A stretch of DNA of 64,000 nt from Rhodobiaceae bacterium UBA4490 (GTDB lineage: Bacteria > Pseudomonadota > Alphaproteobacteria > Parvibaculales > Parvibaculaceae). The notes beneath the pieces are model-generated. The model was given only the letters and a program-made list of their open reading frames with translations. It had not been told where the DNA came from and made no database searches. Shown piece by piece: positions 37,951-46,007 of this stretch. The position numbers and the translations under genes are program-made. The stretch spans positions 223,800-287,799 of the forward strand of contig DGNO01000006.1 in assembly GCA_002389665.1 (NCBI GenBank), in the 5' to 3' direction. Within the stretch, counting starts at the first letter, position 1. Each line of letters opens with the position of its first letter.

Positions 37951-39318
37951 ATGAGCAGAGAAGGCAGTTTGGACGCGCCAACCCGTCATCCGATCGATTG
38001 GCAGAATCCCGAGTTTTACGATCTTGAAAATCTCGATGCGGAATTGCGCCGCGTTTTCGACATCTGTCACGGGTGTCGGCGCTGCTTCAATCTGTGCGAG
38101 AGCTTTCCGCGCCTCTTCGATCTGATCGACGAGTCGGAAAGCGGCGAGCTCGACACCGTCTCGAGCGACGATTTCGCGCCGGTCGTGGAAGCTTGCACGC
38201 TCTGCGATATGTGCTTCATGACCAAGTGTCCTTACGTGCCGCCGCACGAATTCAATCTCGATTTCCCCCATCTGATGCTGCGTGCCCGTGCCGCCGAGGC
38301 GAAAGCGAAAGGCGGCTTTCCTTTCGTGCAAAGCCAGCTTGCCCAGATGGACCGCAACGGCAAAATGGCTGAAAAAATCGCCCCGCTCGCCAATTGGGGC
38401 TCGAAACGCGGCAATGGCCTGACGCGCCCGGCGCTGGAAAAGACCGCCGGCATCGACGCCCGCGCCGACTTGCCCAAATTCGCGGGCGAGACCTTCACCC
38501 GCCGCGCCCGCAAGGATGACGCGGCAGGGCTCATCAATGTGAACCGCGAGGCGCCTGCCTTCGGGCGCAAGGCCGCGATCTATGCGACCTGCTTCGTCAA
38601 TTACAACAATCCGGGCGTCGGCGCCGCCGCGCGCAAAGTGCTTGCCCATAACGGGGTGGAAAGCATCGTCGCCTATCCCGGCTGCTGCGGCATGCCGCAT
38701 CTTGAAAGCGGCAATATCGAAAAAGTGGCGGACAACGCCAAGAAAGTCGCCGCCGCGATGAAGGAGCATATCGAGGCGGGCTACGACATCGTCACGCTCA
38801 CCGCATCTTGCGGGCTGATGCTGAAATTCGAATGGCCGCTCATCCTGCCGGAGAATGAAGACGTCAAACGCCTTTCCGAAGCCGTTTTCGATATCGACGA
38901 ATATATTGTCGACATCGCCAAGAAAGAAGGGCTGACGCCCGGCCTGCAATCGGTGGAAGGCGGTGTCTCCGCGCATCTTGCCTGTCACGCCCGCGCCCAG
39001 AATATGGGGCCGAAATCGGTCGAGATGATGCGGCTCATTCCCGATACCAAGATCGACGTCGTCGAGCGCTGCTCCGGTCATGGCGGCACGTTCGGCGTCA
39101 TGAAGGAGACTTACGATCTTGCCATGAAAGTCGGCAAGACCGCCGCGCGCAACGTCAAGAAGGGGGAGAATAAATACGTCACCTCCGACTGTCCGCTTGC
39201 CGCCAAACATCTGGTGCATGAGATCGAAAGCATGAACGGCGAGGCCGAAGCGCCGCCGCTGCCCACGGCTCAGCACCCCGTTGAAATCATTGCCCGTGCC
39301 TATGGGCTGATTGAATAG
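37951..39318 (+). CDS. GlpC/HdrD-like iron-sulfur oxidoreductase with two [4Fe-4S] motifs and CCG domains
   Basis: 455 residues. Two CxxCxxCxxxC ferredoxin motifs (first Cys at about 39, CHGCRRCFNLC; second at about 82, CTLCDMCFMTKCP) are followed by two CCG-type cysteine regions (YPGCCGMPHL near 245, and a diverged C-terminal RCSGHGGTFG in which CCG has become CSG). This is the architecture of heterodisulfide reductase D/GlpC subunits. No membrane helix is evident. Together with rubrerythrin and DUF3501 it forms a cluster seen in other proteobacteria, where it may pass electrons to the diiron protein (inference). Confidence 0.88.
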   Translation: MSREGSLDAPTRHPIDWQNPEFYDLENLDAELRRVFDICHGCRRCFNLCESFPRLFDLIDESESGELDTVSSDDFAPVVEACTLCDMCFMTKCPYVPPHEFNLDFPHLMLRARAAEAKAKGGFPFVQSQLAQMDRNGKMAEKIAPLANWGSKRGNGLTRPALEKTAGIDARADLPKFAGETFTRRARKDDAAGLINVNREAPAFGRKAAIYATCFVNYNNPGVGAAARKVLAHNGVESIVAYPGCCGMPHLESGNIEKVADNAKKVAAAMKEHIEAGYDIVTLTASCGLMLKFEWPLILPENEDVKRLSEAVFDIDEYIVDIAKKEGLTPGLQSVEGGVSAHLACHARAQNMGPKSVEMMRLIPDTKIDVVERCSGHGGTFGVMKETYDLAMKVGKTAARNVKKGENKYVTSDCPLAAKHLVHEIESMNGEAEAPPLPTAQHPVEIIARAYGLIE

Positions 39319-39326
39319 AGGCTGTC

Positions 39327-39923
39327 ATGTCCGCCGCAAAGAAACAGATCACCCGCGAGGATATTCTTCCGCTTGAAAAATATGCCGCCGAGCGCAAGGA
39401 GCGCCGAACCCGCATCACGCAGATGAAAAAGAACCGGCGTGTGGAAGTGGGGCCTTACGCGACATTCTATTTCGAAAATTACGACACGATGTTTCAGCAG
39501 ATCCACGAGATGCTTTTCATCGAAAAGGGCGGGGAAGAACAGATTGCCGACGAGCTGAGCGCTTACAACCCGCTTATCCCGCAGGGTAAGGACCTCGTCT
39601 GCACCCTGATGTTCGAGATCGACGATCCCATCCGCCGCAACAATGTGCTGCGCCGCCTCGCGCATGTGGAAGAGCATGTCTATGTGCAGGTGGGCGAGGA
39701 AAAAATCATGGCCGATGCGGAGGACGATGTAGAGCGCACCACCGAGGACGGCAAAACCTCCTCCGTGCATTTCCTGCATTTCCGTTTCACGCCGGAGCAG
39801 ATCGCGAAATTCAAGGACCCGTCCTTGAACGTGATCCTTGGCATCGGCCACGAGAATTACGGTCACATGGCGCTGCTGGCGGGCCCGACCCGCGAGGCGC
39901 TTGCCGCGGATTTCAGCGCCTGA
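39327..39923 (+). CDS. DUF3501 family protein
   Basis: 198-residue protein recognised as DUF3501 (ITREDILPLEKYAAERKERR at the start, VGPYATFYFENYDTM, and the C-terminal GIGHENYGHMALLAG). It is only 8 bases after the Fe-S oxidoreductase gene, so the two are cotranscribed. No catalytic motif is known; the conserved partnership with rubrerythrin and the CCG protein suggests a supporting role in the same redox process. Its TGA is the first of four TGA codons carried in frame by a 15-bp tandem repeat. Confidence 0.88.
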   Translation: MSAAKKQITREDILPLEKYAAERKERRTRITQMKKNRRVEVGPYATFYFENYDTMFQQIHEMLFIEKGGEEQIADELSAYNPLIPQGKDLVCTLMFEIDDPIRRNNVLRRLAHVEEHVYVQVGEEKIMADAEDDVERTTEDGKTSSVHFLHFRFTPEQIAKFKDPSLNVILGIGHENYGHMALLAGPTREALAADFSA

Positions 39924-39978
39924 ATTGCGCGAACCTGAGTTCCACAAACCTGAATTCCAGGCACCTGAGATAAGGCGC
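39919..39978. repeat. Four 15-bp tandem repeats starting at the DUF3501 stop codon
   Basis: Units CCTGAATTGCGCGAA, CCTGAGTTCCACAAA, CCTGAATTCCAGGCA and CCTGAGATAAGGCGC follow without gaps. Because the period is a multiple of three, each unit places a TGA in the DUF3501 frame. The array fills the gap up to the convergent DHFR-like gene. Confidence 0.75.
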
Positions 39979-39980
39979 GG

Positions 39981-40502
39981 TCATGTTTCATAGCGCAGCA
40001 TGACCGCGCCGTTTTCATATGTCTTGGAATCTTTCAGGCTGAGTTCCTGCGCCGGTCCGTCCGCGCCGAAAAGGCGGATGCCGGAACCCAGCATGAGCGG
40101 CATGACGAAAAGATCCATCCGGTCGATGAGGCCCTCTTTCAAAAAACTCTGGATGAGCGCGCCGCCGCCCACCACCCAGATATTCTGAGGCTCTTTGCCG
40201 GAGAGTTTTTCGGCAAGTGCAGTAGGACTCTCGCTCACTGCTTCCACCCCCTCCGGTAGCTCGCCGGGCGGGCTCGATGTCATGACATAGGTCTTCAGCG
40301 TCTGATACGGCCACTCGCCGAAACCGAGCAATTGATCGAAGGTGGTGCGGCCCATGACGATGGCGCCAAGCTCGGCGGTAAAATCGTCATAGCCATACTC
40401 CTCGGAGTCGAACGGCGCCAGCCAGTCGATCGCGCCGTCCGCGCGCGCGATATAGCCATCGGCGCTGAGAGCGATATAGACATGAAATTGCGGTCGAGGC
40501 AT
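39981..40502 (-). CDS. Dihydrofolate reductase family protein (RibD C-terminal type)
   Basis: 173 residues from the ATG at 40502 (MPRPQFHVYIALSADGYIARADGAIDWL), with IVMGRTTFDQLLGFGEWPY near 50-68 and VVGGGALIQSFLKEGLID near 112-129 as the NADPH-binding elements. This DUF/RibD_C family includes many uncharacterised reductases besides DHFR, and true FolA function is unlikely. A longer frame extends upstream but would run into the SH3 gene region. Convergent with the DUF3501 gene. Confidence 0.9.
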   Translation of the reverse strand: MPRPQFHVYIALSADGYIARADGAIDWLAPFDSEEYGYDDFTAELGAIVMGRTTFDQLLGFGEWPYQTLKTYVMTSSPPGELPEGVEAVSESPTALAEKLSGKEPQNIWVVGGGALIQSFLKEGLIDRMDLFVMPLMLGSGIRLFGADGPAQELSLKDSKTYENGAVMLRYET

Positions 40503-40540
40503 GAAATCGGCTTTCGCGTTTGAAGGTGGGAGGCAAGGCG

Positions 40541-41122
40541 CTATTGCAGCGTCTCGCCCGGATAGACGCCCCAGATGTGCCGCCGCGCGGCCCAGCCCGT
40601 ATAGCCTTTCGCGGTGATCTGGCAAAAGCGCGCCCGGCAAAGCTGCAAAGCGCCAATGACGCCGGGCTCGGCGAGCGCCACGATCTGGCCGCGGCCGGGC
40701 TCGGCATAAAGCGGCACTTCCTCGCTGCCGGTCAAAAGTGCCGTACGCTCGCCGCCCAGCAGGCTGTAATAGATCCAGCCCGTTTCCCCATCGGCATCGC
40801 GGATGCGCCGCCAGCGCTCGAATTCGGCTACGATTTCCACCGGCAGGCCCTGGCGCTTATAGACCCATTGCACTTCATGTTCGGTGCTGGGCCCGCGCCG
40901 CACATTGGCGGTATCCGCTTTCAGGCTGACGAAGCGGGGCAGCGGCAGGCCGGTGACCGGGCCGGTCAATGTTTCCTGCGCGAGGGCGGGGGAGAAAACC
41001 TCGCCGGAAAGCCCGCCGGCCCCGAGAGCCAGAAGGACAAGCGCCCAGAGCCCGGCTGCCCGCGCAAAGCGGGCGGGCAAGAAGGGGCGGGCCGTTGAGA
41101 TTTCCGGGACGTCGATTCGCAT
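40541..41122 (-). CDS. Exported bacterial SH3-domain protein
   Basis: 193 residues. A hydrophobic segment near 18-40 (AAGLWALVLLALGAGGLSG) followed by ALAQE suggests a signal peptide or anchor. Two SH3-like repeats follow (LKADTANVRRGPSTEHEVQWVY near 66; ALLTGSEEVPLYAEPGRGQIVALAEPG near 128), as in the SH3_4/YgiM-like group. A TTG at 41140 is an alternative start. Family members act in the envelope, often near peptidoglycan; no specific role is known. Upstream it is divergent from the 2-hydroxyacid dehydrogenase gene. Confidence 0.85.
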   Translation of the reverse strand: MRIDVPEISTARPFLPARFARAAGLWALVLLALGAGGLSGEVFSPALAQETLTGPVTGLPLPRFVSLKADTANVRRGPSTEHEVQWVYKRQGLPVEIVAEFERWRRIRDADGETGWIYYSLLGGERTALLTGSEEVPLYAEPGRGQIVALAEPGVIGALQLCRARFCQITAKGYTGWAARRHIWGVYPGETLQ

Positions 41123-41291
41123 CACCGGATCATATGACAAGGCCGGGCGCTGGCGGTCAAGAATGGGCGGCGCGGGGAGGGCGGGCGCTCATGCTCCCTC
41201 TTCTTTTGGCGCATGGGCTCTGCTAGACATGGAGTGAGGAAACCGCCGCTCCGCCCCTTATTCGGCCGGCGCGGCCAGACCGGGGACGTTC

Positions 41292-42281
41292 ATGCCGCAG
41301 AAACCGCTTGTCATTGTGACGCGCAAATTACCGGAGGTGATTGAAGCGCGCATGGGCGAGCTGTTCGAGGCGCGGTTCAACCGGACCGACATTCCCATGA
41401 CCGAGGAAGAGCTCGCCGCTGCACTGGCCGAGGCCGATGTGCTGGTACCGACCGTGACGGACAAGCTTGATGCGGCGCTGCTGGCGAAAGCCGGGCCGAA
41501 GCTGAAGCTGATCGCCCAGTTCGGCACGGGGGTCGACAATATCGATGTGGAAGCGGCGGTAAAACGCAAGATCACCGTAACGAACACGCCGAGCGTTCTG
41601 ACCGAAGATACCGCCGACATGACCATGGCGCTTATTCTTGCCGTGCCGCGCCGCCTGAATGAAGGCGCCCGGCTTTTGCGCAACAACAGAGGCAAGTGGC
41701 CGGGCTGGTCGCCCACCTGGATGCTCGGCCACCGGATCGGCGGCAAGAAGCTCGGCATTTTGGGCATGGGCCGTATCGGCCAGGCGGTGGCGCGCCGCGC
41801 CCGCGCCTTCGACCTCGAGGTGCATTACCACAATCGCAAGCCCGTCAATCCCGTCATCGAAAAGGAATTGCAGGCGACCTATTGGGACAGTTTTGACCGC
41901 ATGCTGCGCGAGATCGACATTCTCTCGATCAATTGCCCGCACACGCCCGCGACCTTTCATCTGCTGAACGAGCGGCGCATCGCCATCATGAAGCCCGATT
42001 CTTATGTGGTGAACACGGCGCGCGGCGAGGTGGTGGATCAGGAAGCGCTGATCACCGCGCTGGAAGAAGGCCGCCTCGGCGGCGCAGGGCTCGATGTTTT
42101 CGAGCGGGAACCGGCCATCGACCCGCGCCTTCTGAAACTGGAAAACGTCGTGCTGCTGCCGCATATGAGTTCGGCGACGGTGGAAGGGCGCAGCGAGATG
42201 GGCGAGCGCGTCCTCATCAATATCCGCGTCTGGATGGACGGCGAGAAGCCGCCGGACCGGGTGATCCCTGCGATTCTCTAA
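41292..42281 (+). CDS. D-isomer 2-hydroxyacid dehydrogenase (glyoxylate/hydroxypyruvate reductase-like)
   Basis: 329 residues with the NAD(P) loop LGILGMGRIGQAVARRA near 153-169, the substrate-binding FGTGVDNID near 77-85, catalytic Arg in VNTARGEVVD near 241 and the catalytic His in LLPHMSSATVEGR near 289. The sequence resembles GyaR/GhrB-type enzymes, but phosphoglycerate or formate dehydrogenase relatives share the fold, so the substrate is inferred. Convergent with the MoeB-like gene across a palindromic repeat. Confidence 0.93.
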   Translation: MPQKPLVIVTRKLPEVIEARMGELFEARFNRTDIPMTEEELAAALAEADVLVPTVTDKLDAALLAKAGPKLKLIAQFGTGVDNIDVEAAVKRKITVTNTPSVLTEDTADMTMALILAVPRRLNEGARLLRNNRGKWPGWSPTWMLGHRIGGKKLGILGMGRIGQAVARRARAFDLEVHYHNRKPVNPVIEKELQATYWDSFDRMLREIDILSINCPHTPATFHLLNERRIAIMKPDSYVVNTARGEVVDQEALITALEEGRLGGAGLDVFEREPAIDPRLLKLENVVLLPHMSSATVEGRSEMGERVLINIRVWMDGEKPPDRVIPAIL

Positions 42282-42308
42282 GCGGGCTTTCTTTCATTCT
42301 TTCCCTTT

Positions 42309-42450
42309 GTCATCCCGCGACTTGATCGCGGGACCCACTCACATTGCCTCTGGCACAGCGAAAAGGGATATGTGGCAGCGCCGTAAAAAACCACTCATTC
42401 CCGGATGCTTTGAAAGGCCAATGGATCCCGCGATCAAGTCGCGGGATGAC
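42309..42450. repeat. Paired palindromic intergenic repeat, copy 2
   Basis: GTCATCCCGCGACTTGATCG... (42309-42337) and its inverted partner ending ...GTCGCGGGATGAC (42421-42450) flank an 83-base spacer. Outward GTCAT ends as in copy 1; the inner arm sequence CGCGACTTGATCGCG differs from the other copies. Confidence 0.8.
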
Positions 42451-42475
42451 ATTTGTAAAGAGGTAGAGAGGGGTC

Positions 42476-43279
42476 TCACGCGTGGTGCGAAAGATCTTTG
42501 ATCGAGGCGTTCTCACCGTTCAGCGGGTTGGCCGGGTCGTGTTTCAGCTTGATGGTTCGGAACCGCGTGTCGAGCGCGTCATAGATGAGAAGCTTGCCCG
42601 TCAGGCTCTCGCCCGCGCCGGTAATTTCCTTGATGACTTCAAGCGCCTGCAATGAGCCCATGACGCCGGTGAGTGCGCCGAGCACGCCTGCGCTCTCGCA
42701 GGTCGGAATGGAGCCGGGGGCCGGGGCTTCCGGCACGAGGCAGCGATAGGTCGGAAGCGGCGTGCCCTCTTCGTCCTTCTCGTAAGGTTTGAAAGTCGCA
42801 AGCTGGCCTTCAAAGGGTCCGACAGCGGCGGAGACGAGTGGGCGGCGGGCAAGATAGCAGGCATCGGAAACGAGAAAGCGGGTGGCGAAATTATCGCAGC
42901 CATCGGCCACGATGTCGTAGCGGGAAATGATCTCAAGCGCGTTTTGCGCCGTCAGCCGCTCTTCATGCAGCTCCACTTTTACATCCGGGTTGAGCCGCGC
43001 GATGGTGGCCGCCGCGCTTTGCGTTTTGGCGGCATCCAGATGATCCGTATCGTGAATGATCTGGCGCTGCAGATTGGAGAGCGAGACTTTATCATTGTCT
43101 ATAATACCGAGCGTGCCGATACCGGCAGCGGCAAGATAAAGCAGGGCAGGCGAGCCGAGCCCGCCCGCGCCGATAACGAGCACGCGGGCGCCCAGCAGCT
43201 TCTGCTGCCCCGGTCCGCCGATTTCTTTCAAAACGATATGGCGGGCATACCGTTCAAGCTGCGTGTCGCTCAGCGCCAT
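42476..43279 (-). CDS. MoeB/ThiF-family E1-like adenylyltransferase (MoeB-like)
   Basis: 267 residues that adenylate the C-terminus of a ubiquitin-like sulfur carrier such as MoaD or ThiS. It shows ARHIVLKEIGGPGQQKLLGARVL, the nucleotide loop GAGGLGSPALLYLAAAGIG near 37-55, NLQRQIIH, the ADGCDNFATR segment, and the conserved Cys in TYRCLVPE. The zinc cysteines of E. coli MoeB are gone: PCYRC is PTYRC and the C-terminal CPxCG is NPLNG. Cofactor-synthesis genes are not adjacent, so moeB versus thiF cannot be decided. Confidence 0.9.
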   Translation of the reverse strand: MALSDTQLERYARHIVLKEIGGPGQQKLLGARVLVIGAGGLGSPALLYLAAAGIGTLGIIDNDKVSLSNLQRQIIHDTDHLDAAKTQSAAATIARLNPDVKVELHEERLTAQNALEIISRYDIVADGCDNFATRFLVSDACYLARRPLVSAAVGPFEGQLATFKPYEKDEEGTPLPTYRCLVPEAPAPGSIPTCESAGVLGALTGVMGSLQALEVIKEITGAGESLTGKLLIYDALDTRFRTIKLKHDPANPLNGENASIKDLSHHA

Positions 43280-43328
43280 TCTGTTATCCGTCCCATCCGG
43301 CTCTTTAGTTTGTGCTGCTTATATAGGA

Positions 43329-43360
43329 AAAGGCGCGCCGGAAAAAACCGCCGCGCCTTT
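43329..43360 (-). terminator. Terminator-like hairpin after the PhoD gene
   Basis: AAAGGCGCG pairs with CGCGCCTTT (9 bp). On the minus strand the stem is followed by TTTTCC. It lies just beyond the PhoD stop. Confidence 0.5.
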
Positions 43361-43381
43361 GTCATGCATTCACATCTTTGC

Positions 43382-45241
43382 TCAGGTAAGCGGGGCAAGC
43401 TTGTGCGCGCCGGGCATGACTTTAAAGCCTTTCGCCCGGTTCACCTTAAAGTCCCGGCTTTTCACCGTATCGACGAAGAACCATTCCCCGCGCGCTTCCT
43501 TAGGGCTCAGCGTCACAAGCACATAGCCGCGATGGGCGGTATCGGCCCAGATGAGATCGGGGCTTGCCGCGGTAAAAGCCTCCGCGATCTTTTTGGGATC
43601 GCCCGGCACGAAAGCCTCGATCCCCGGCGAGGTGACGCTCGGCGCGGCGAACTCCACGGCGACGGGCGCGCCTTCCGCGTCCTGCAAGTTGAGTGCCCAG
43701 GAGGCGTGGGTATCGCCCGCCAGCACCACGACATTGCGGCCCTTGCCGGTAAAATCGGCATAAGCACGGGTGCGCGCTGCCGGATAACCGTCCCAGGCAT
43801 CGAGATTGACCGGCAGGTTCTCGCGCGCCAGCACGCTCATTTGCTGGAAACGGGATTTGCGCTCTTCGGGAATTTTGCTCCAGTCGATGATCTCGGAAAA
43901 ATCCGCCGCGGGCGTGCGGCCCATCACCACTTGCTGGCCGATCACCTGCCAGATCTGCCCCTTTTCGGCGGAGGCTTCGAGCGTATGGGCAAGCCATAAT
44001 TCCTGATCCGCGCCGAGGATCGAGCGCGCCGGGTCGGCGAGCTTTTCTTCCTTGAAGCGGCCTGCATCGGGCAGATAGCGGATACCGTCCGGCAGCGACG
44101 TGGGATCGAGCGTGCTCACATAGGCAAGGTCCGTCACCGGCGTGGGCGGGCTCGTGCGGATGTCGAAAGGCACCTCGAAACTGGCGATCGGTTTGCCGCT
44201 CGGTACATCGCCCGGCGCAAGGGCGATGGGGTTTTCCGGGTCCGACACATCGAAAGGCCAGGAGCGGTTGGGAATATCGGTGGAATATTCAAGCTGTTTG
44301 CTGCGCCCGATGCGCCGCGTGTCGAGCATGATGAGCCGCGCCAGATTGCCGATATCGAAGGCGCGGTAAATCTGCTCGCTGTCCTGCGGGTTTTCGCGGA
44401 TGGGTAGCCATTCCAGATAGGCCTGCAGCGCGGCGGCGGCGCGGGCGCGGAAGGGGCCCTCATTCTCGCTGTGATTTTCCGCGCCGTCCTTCCAGGTATT
44501 GTTGGCGGTTTCATGATCGTCCCAGACGGCGATCATGGGTTTGGCCGCATGCAGTGCCTGCAAATCCTCATCGAGCCGGTAATGGCCGTAGCGGGCGCGG
44601 TAATCCTCCAGGGTGAGGATTTCCTTGTCCGGCTCGACGAAACGGCCGATCTCCTTGCCCGTCGCCCCGCCATACCCGTCCATGCCGTATTCATAGATGT
44701 AATCGCCAAGATGCAGCGCGATATCGATATCCTCGCGCTCGGCAATAACCTTATAGACGTTGTAATAGCCCGTCGCGTAATGGGAGCAGGACATGGCGGC
44801 AAGCTTGTAGGCGGAGACATCGCCTTCGGGGAGCGTGCGCGTGCGCCCGGTGGGTGAGACATGGCTTCCCGCTTTGAAGCGGTAAAAGTAAGAGCGGCCC
44901 GGCGTAAGCCCGCCCGCATCCACTTTGACGATGAAGTCTTTTTCCGGCAGCGCCGTTGCCGTGCCCGCCTGGACGATGGTGGCGAAATCTTCTTCCGCCG
45001 CCATCTCCCAGCTTAAAGCCACGGGCTCGCCGTTTTCCGGCTGCGCCCGCGTCCAGAGGATCACCCGGTCCTGCAAGGGATCGCCGCTCGCAACGCCGTG
45101 GAGAAAATAGACCGGCTCCGCGCCCGCGCAGCCCAGGGGCCCAAGCGCCAGCAGCGCGCCGGCGGCGGTCAGCGTTTTCAGCGTGTCGCGCCGTGTGGGG
45201 GCCGTTTTCGGGGCCATCGCTGTGACTTGGCCGCGCATCAT
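43382..45241 (-). CDS. PhoD-like alkaline phosphatase/phosphodiesterase with Tat signal
   Basis: 619 residues. The N-terminus has a twin-arginine motif (TRRDTLK) and a hydrophobic stretch ending AGA, so the folded enzyme is exported by Tat; a Cys near the cleavage site gives only a poor lipobox. PhoD motifs include HGVASGDPLQDRVILWTR, LHLGDYIYEYG, MIAVWDDHETANNTWKDG and VVVLAGDTHASW, which carry the Fe/Ca ligands. Family members hydrolyse phosphate mono- and diesters. A CTGTCAC element lies about 55 bases upstream (45296-45302), reminiscent of half a Pho box. GAGGAG precedes two adjacent ATG codons. Confidence 0.93.
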   Translation of the reverse strand: MMRGQVTAMAPKTAPTRRDTLKTLTAAGALLALGPLGCAGAEPVYFLHGVASGDPLQDRVILWTRAQPENGEPVALSWEMAAEEDFATIVQAGTATALPEKDFIVKVDAGGLTPGRSYFYRFKAGSHVSPTGRTRTLPEGDVSAYKLAAMSCSHYATGYYNVYKVIAEREDIDIALHLGDYIYEYGMDGYGGATGKEIGRFVEPDKEILTLEDYRARYGHYRLDEDLQALHAAKPMIAVWDDHETANNTWKDGAENHSENEGPFRARAAAALQAYLEWLPIRENPQDSEQIYRAFDIGNLARLIMLDTRRIGRSKQLEYSTDIPNRSWPFDVSDPENPIALAPGDVPSGKPIASFEVPFDIRTSPPTPVTDLAYVSTLDPTSLPDGIRYLPDAGRFKEEKLADPARSILGADQELWLAHTLEASAEKGQIWQVIGQQVVMGRTPAADFSEIIDWSKIPEERKSRFQQMSVLARENLPVNLDAWDGYPAARTRAYADFTGKGRNVVVLAGDTHASWALNLQDAEGAPVAVEFAAPSVTSPGIEAFVPGDPKKIAEAFTAASPDLIWADTAHRGYVLVTLSPKEARGEWFFVDTVKSRDFKVNRAKGFKVMPGAHKLAPLT

Positions 45242-45383
45242 CGTCTCCTCAGGCTGAAGCGGATCGTTTTCCTTGTCAGACTATCTGAGGGAACTGTGAC
45301 AGGTCTATTTACTTTATCCGTGGGGGCGCGGGTCCTAAGGCCTTTAGAACCAATTCCTGCCTCTATTCAAGGCAGGAGCGGGC

Positions 45384-45974
45384 CTACCCCGCCTTCAGCG
45401 CCTCTTCCACGAAATCGAGCCGGTCCTGGCCGAAAAACATTGCCTCACCCACAAAGAAGGTGGGCGCGCCGAAAGCACCGCGCTGGATCGCCTCTTCGGT
45501 GTTTTTCTTCAGGCCCTCTTTGACGGCCTCTGCCTGAAGGCGAGCTGCAAAGGCCGCAGAGTCGTGCCCGCCTTCTTCGAGGAGCCGGGTAAGTTCTGCC
45601 GGATCGTTCAAATTGCGCGGGTGTACCCACATCGCATCGAAAACAAGCTTGAGATAGGGGAGCAGGCGCCCTTCCTGCTGCTCGGCAATCGCCCCCCGCA
45701 TTAATTGCAAGGTGTTGATCGGAAAATGCGGGTTGAAGGCAAGCGGCACGCCGTAGCGCTTGGCAAAGCGCATGAGGTCCGCGTTCATATGCACGGCCTT
45801 GGCGGGAATGGCGGCAGGTGTCTGATTGCCCGTCGCCTTGAAGACACCGCCGAGCAGCATCGGCTTCCAGACGATCTCGGCGCCTGTACGCGCGGCGATT
45901 TCCGGCAGCTGCGTATAAGCGAGATAGGTGGTCGGGCTGCCGACATCGAAAAAGAATTCAACCTGTTTGCTCAT
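45384..45974 (-). CDS. 2-hydroxychromene-2-carboxylate isomerase family protein, copy B
   Basis: 196 residues homologous to the protein at 21275-21877: EFFFDVGSPTTYLAYTQLP with Ser13 at the GSH site and GAFGAPTFFVGEAMFFGQDR with the cis-Pro. No CxxC. It follows the SDR gene (46742-46008) by 33 bases on the minus strand and so is in its operon. A 7-bp hairpin at 45355-45377 lies beyond its stop. Substrate unknown. Confidence 0.9.
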   Translation of the reverse strand: MSKQVEFFFDVGSPTTYLAYTQLPEIAARTGAEIVWKPMLLGGVFKATGNQTPAAIPAKAVHMNADLMRFAKRYGVPLAFNPHFPINTLQLMRGAIAEQQEGRLLPYLKLVFDAMWVHPRNLNDPAELTRLLEEGGHDSAAFAARLQAEAVKEGLKKNTEEAIQRGAFGAPTFFVGEAMFFGQDRLDFVEEALKAG

Positions 45975-46007
45975 GAGGACTCTTTCGTTTGGGGGTGGGG
46001 CGGGGCT

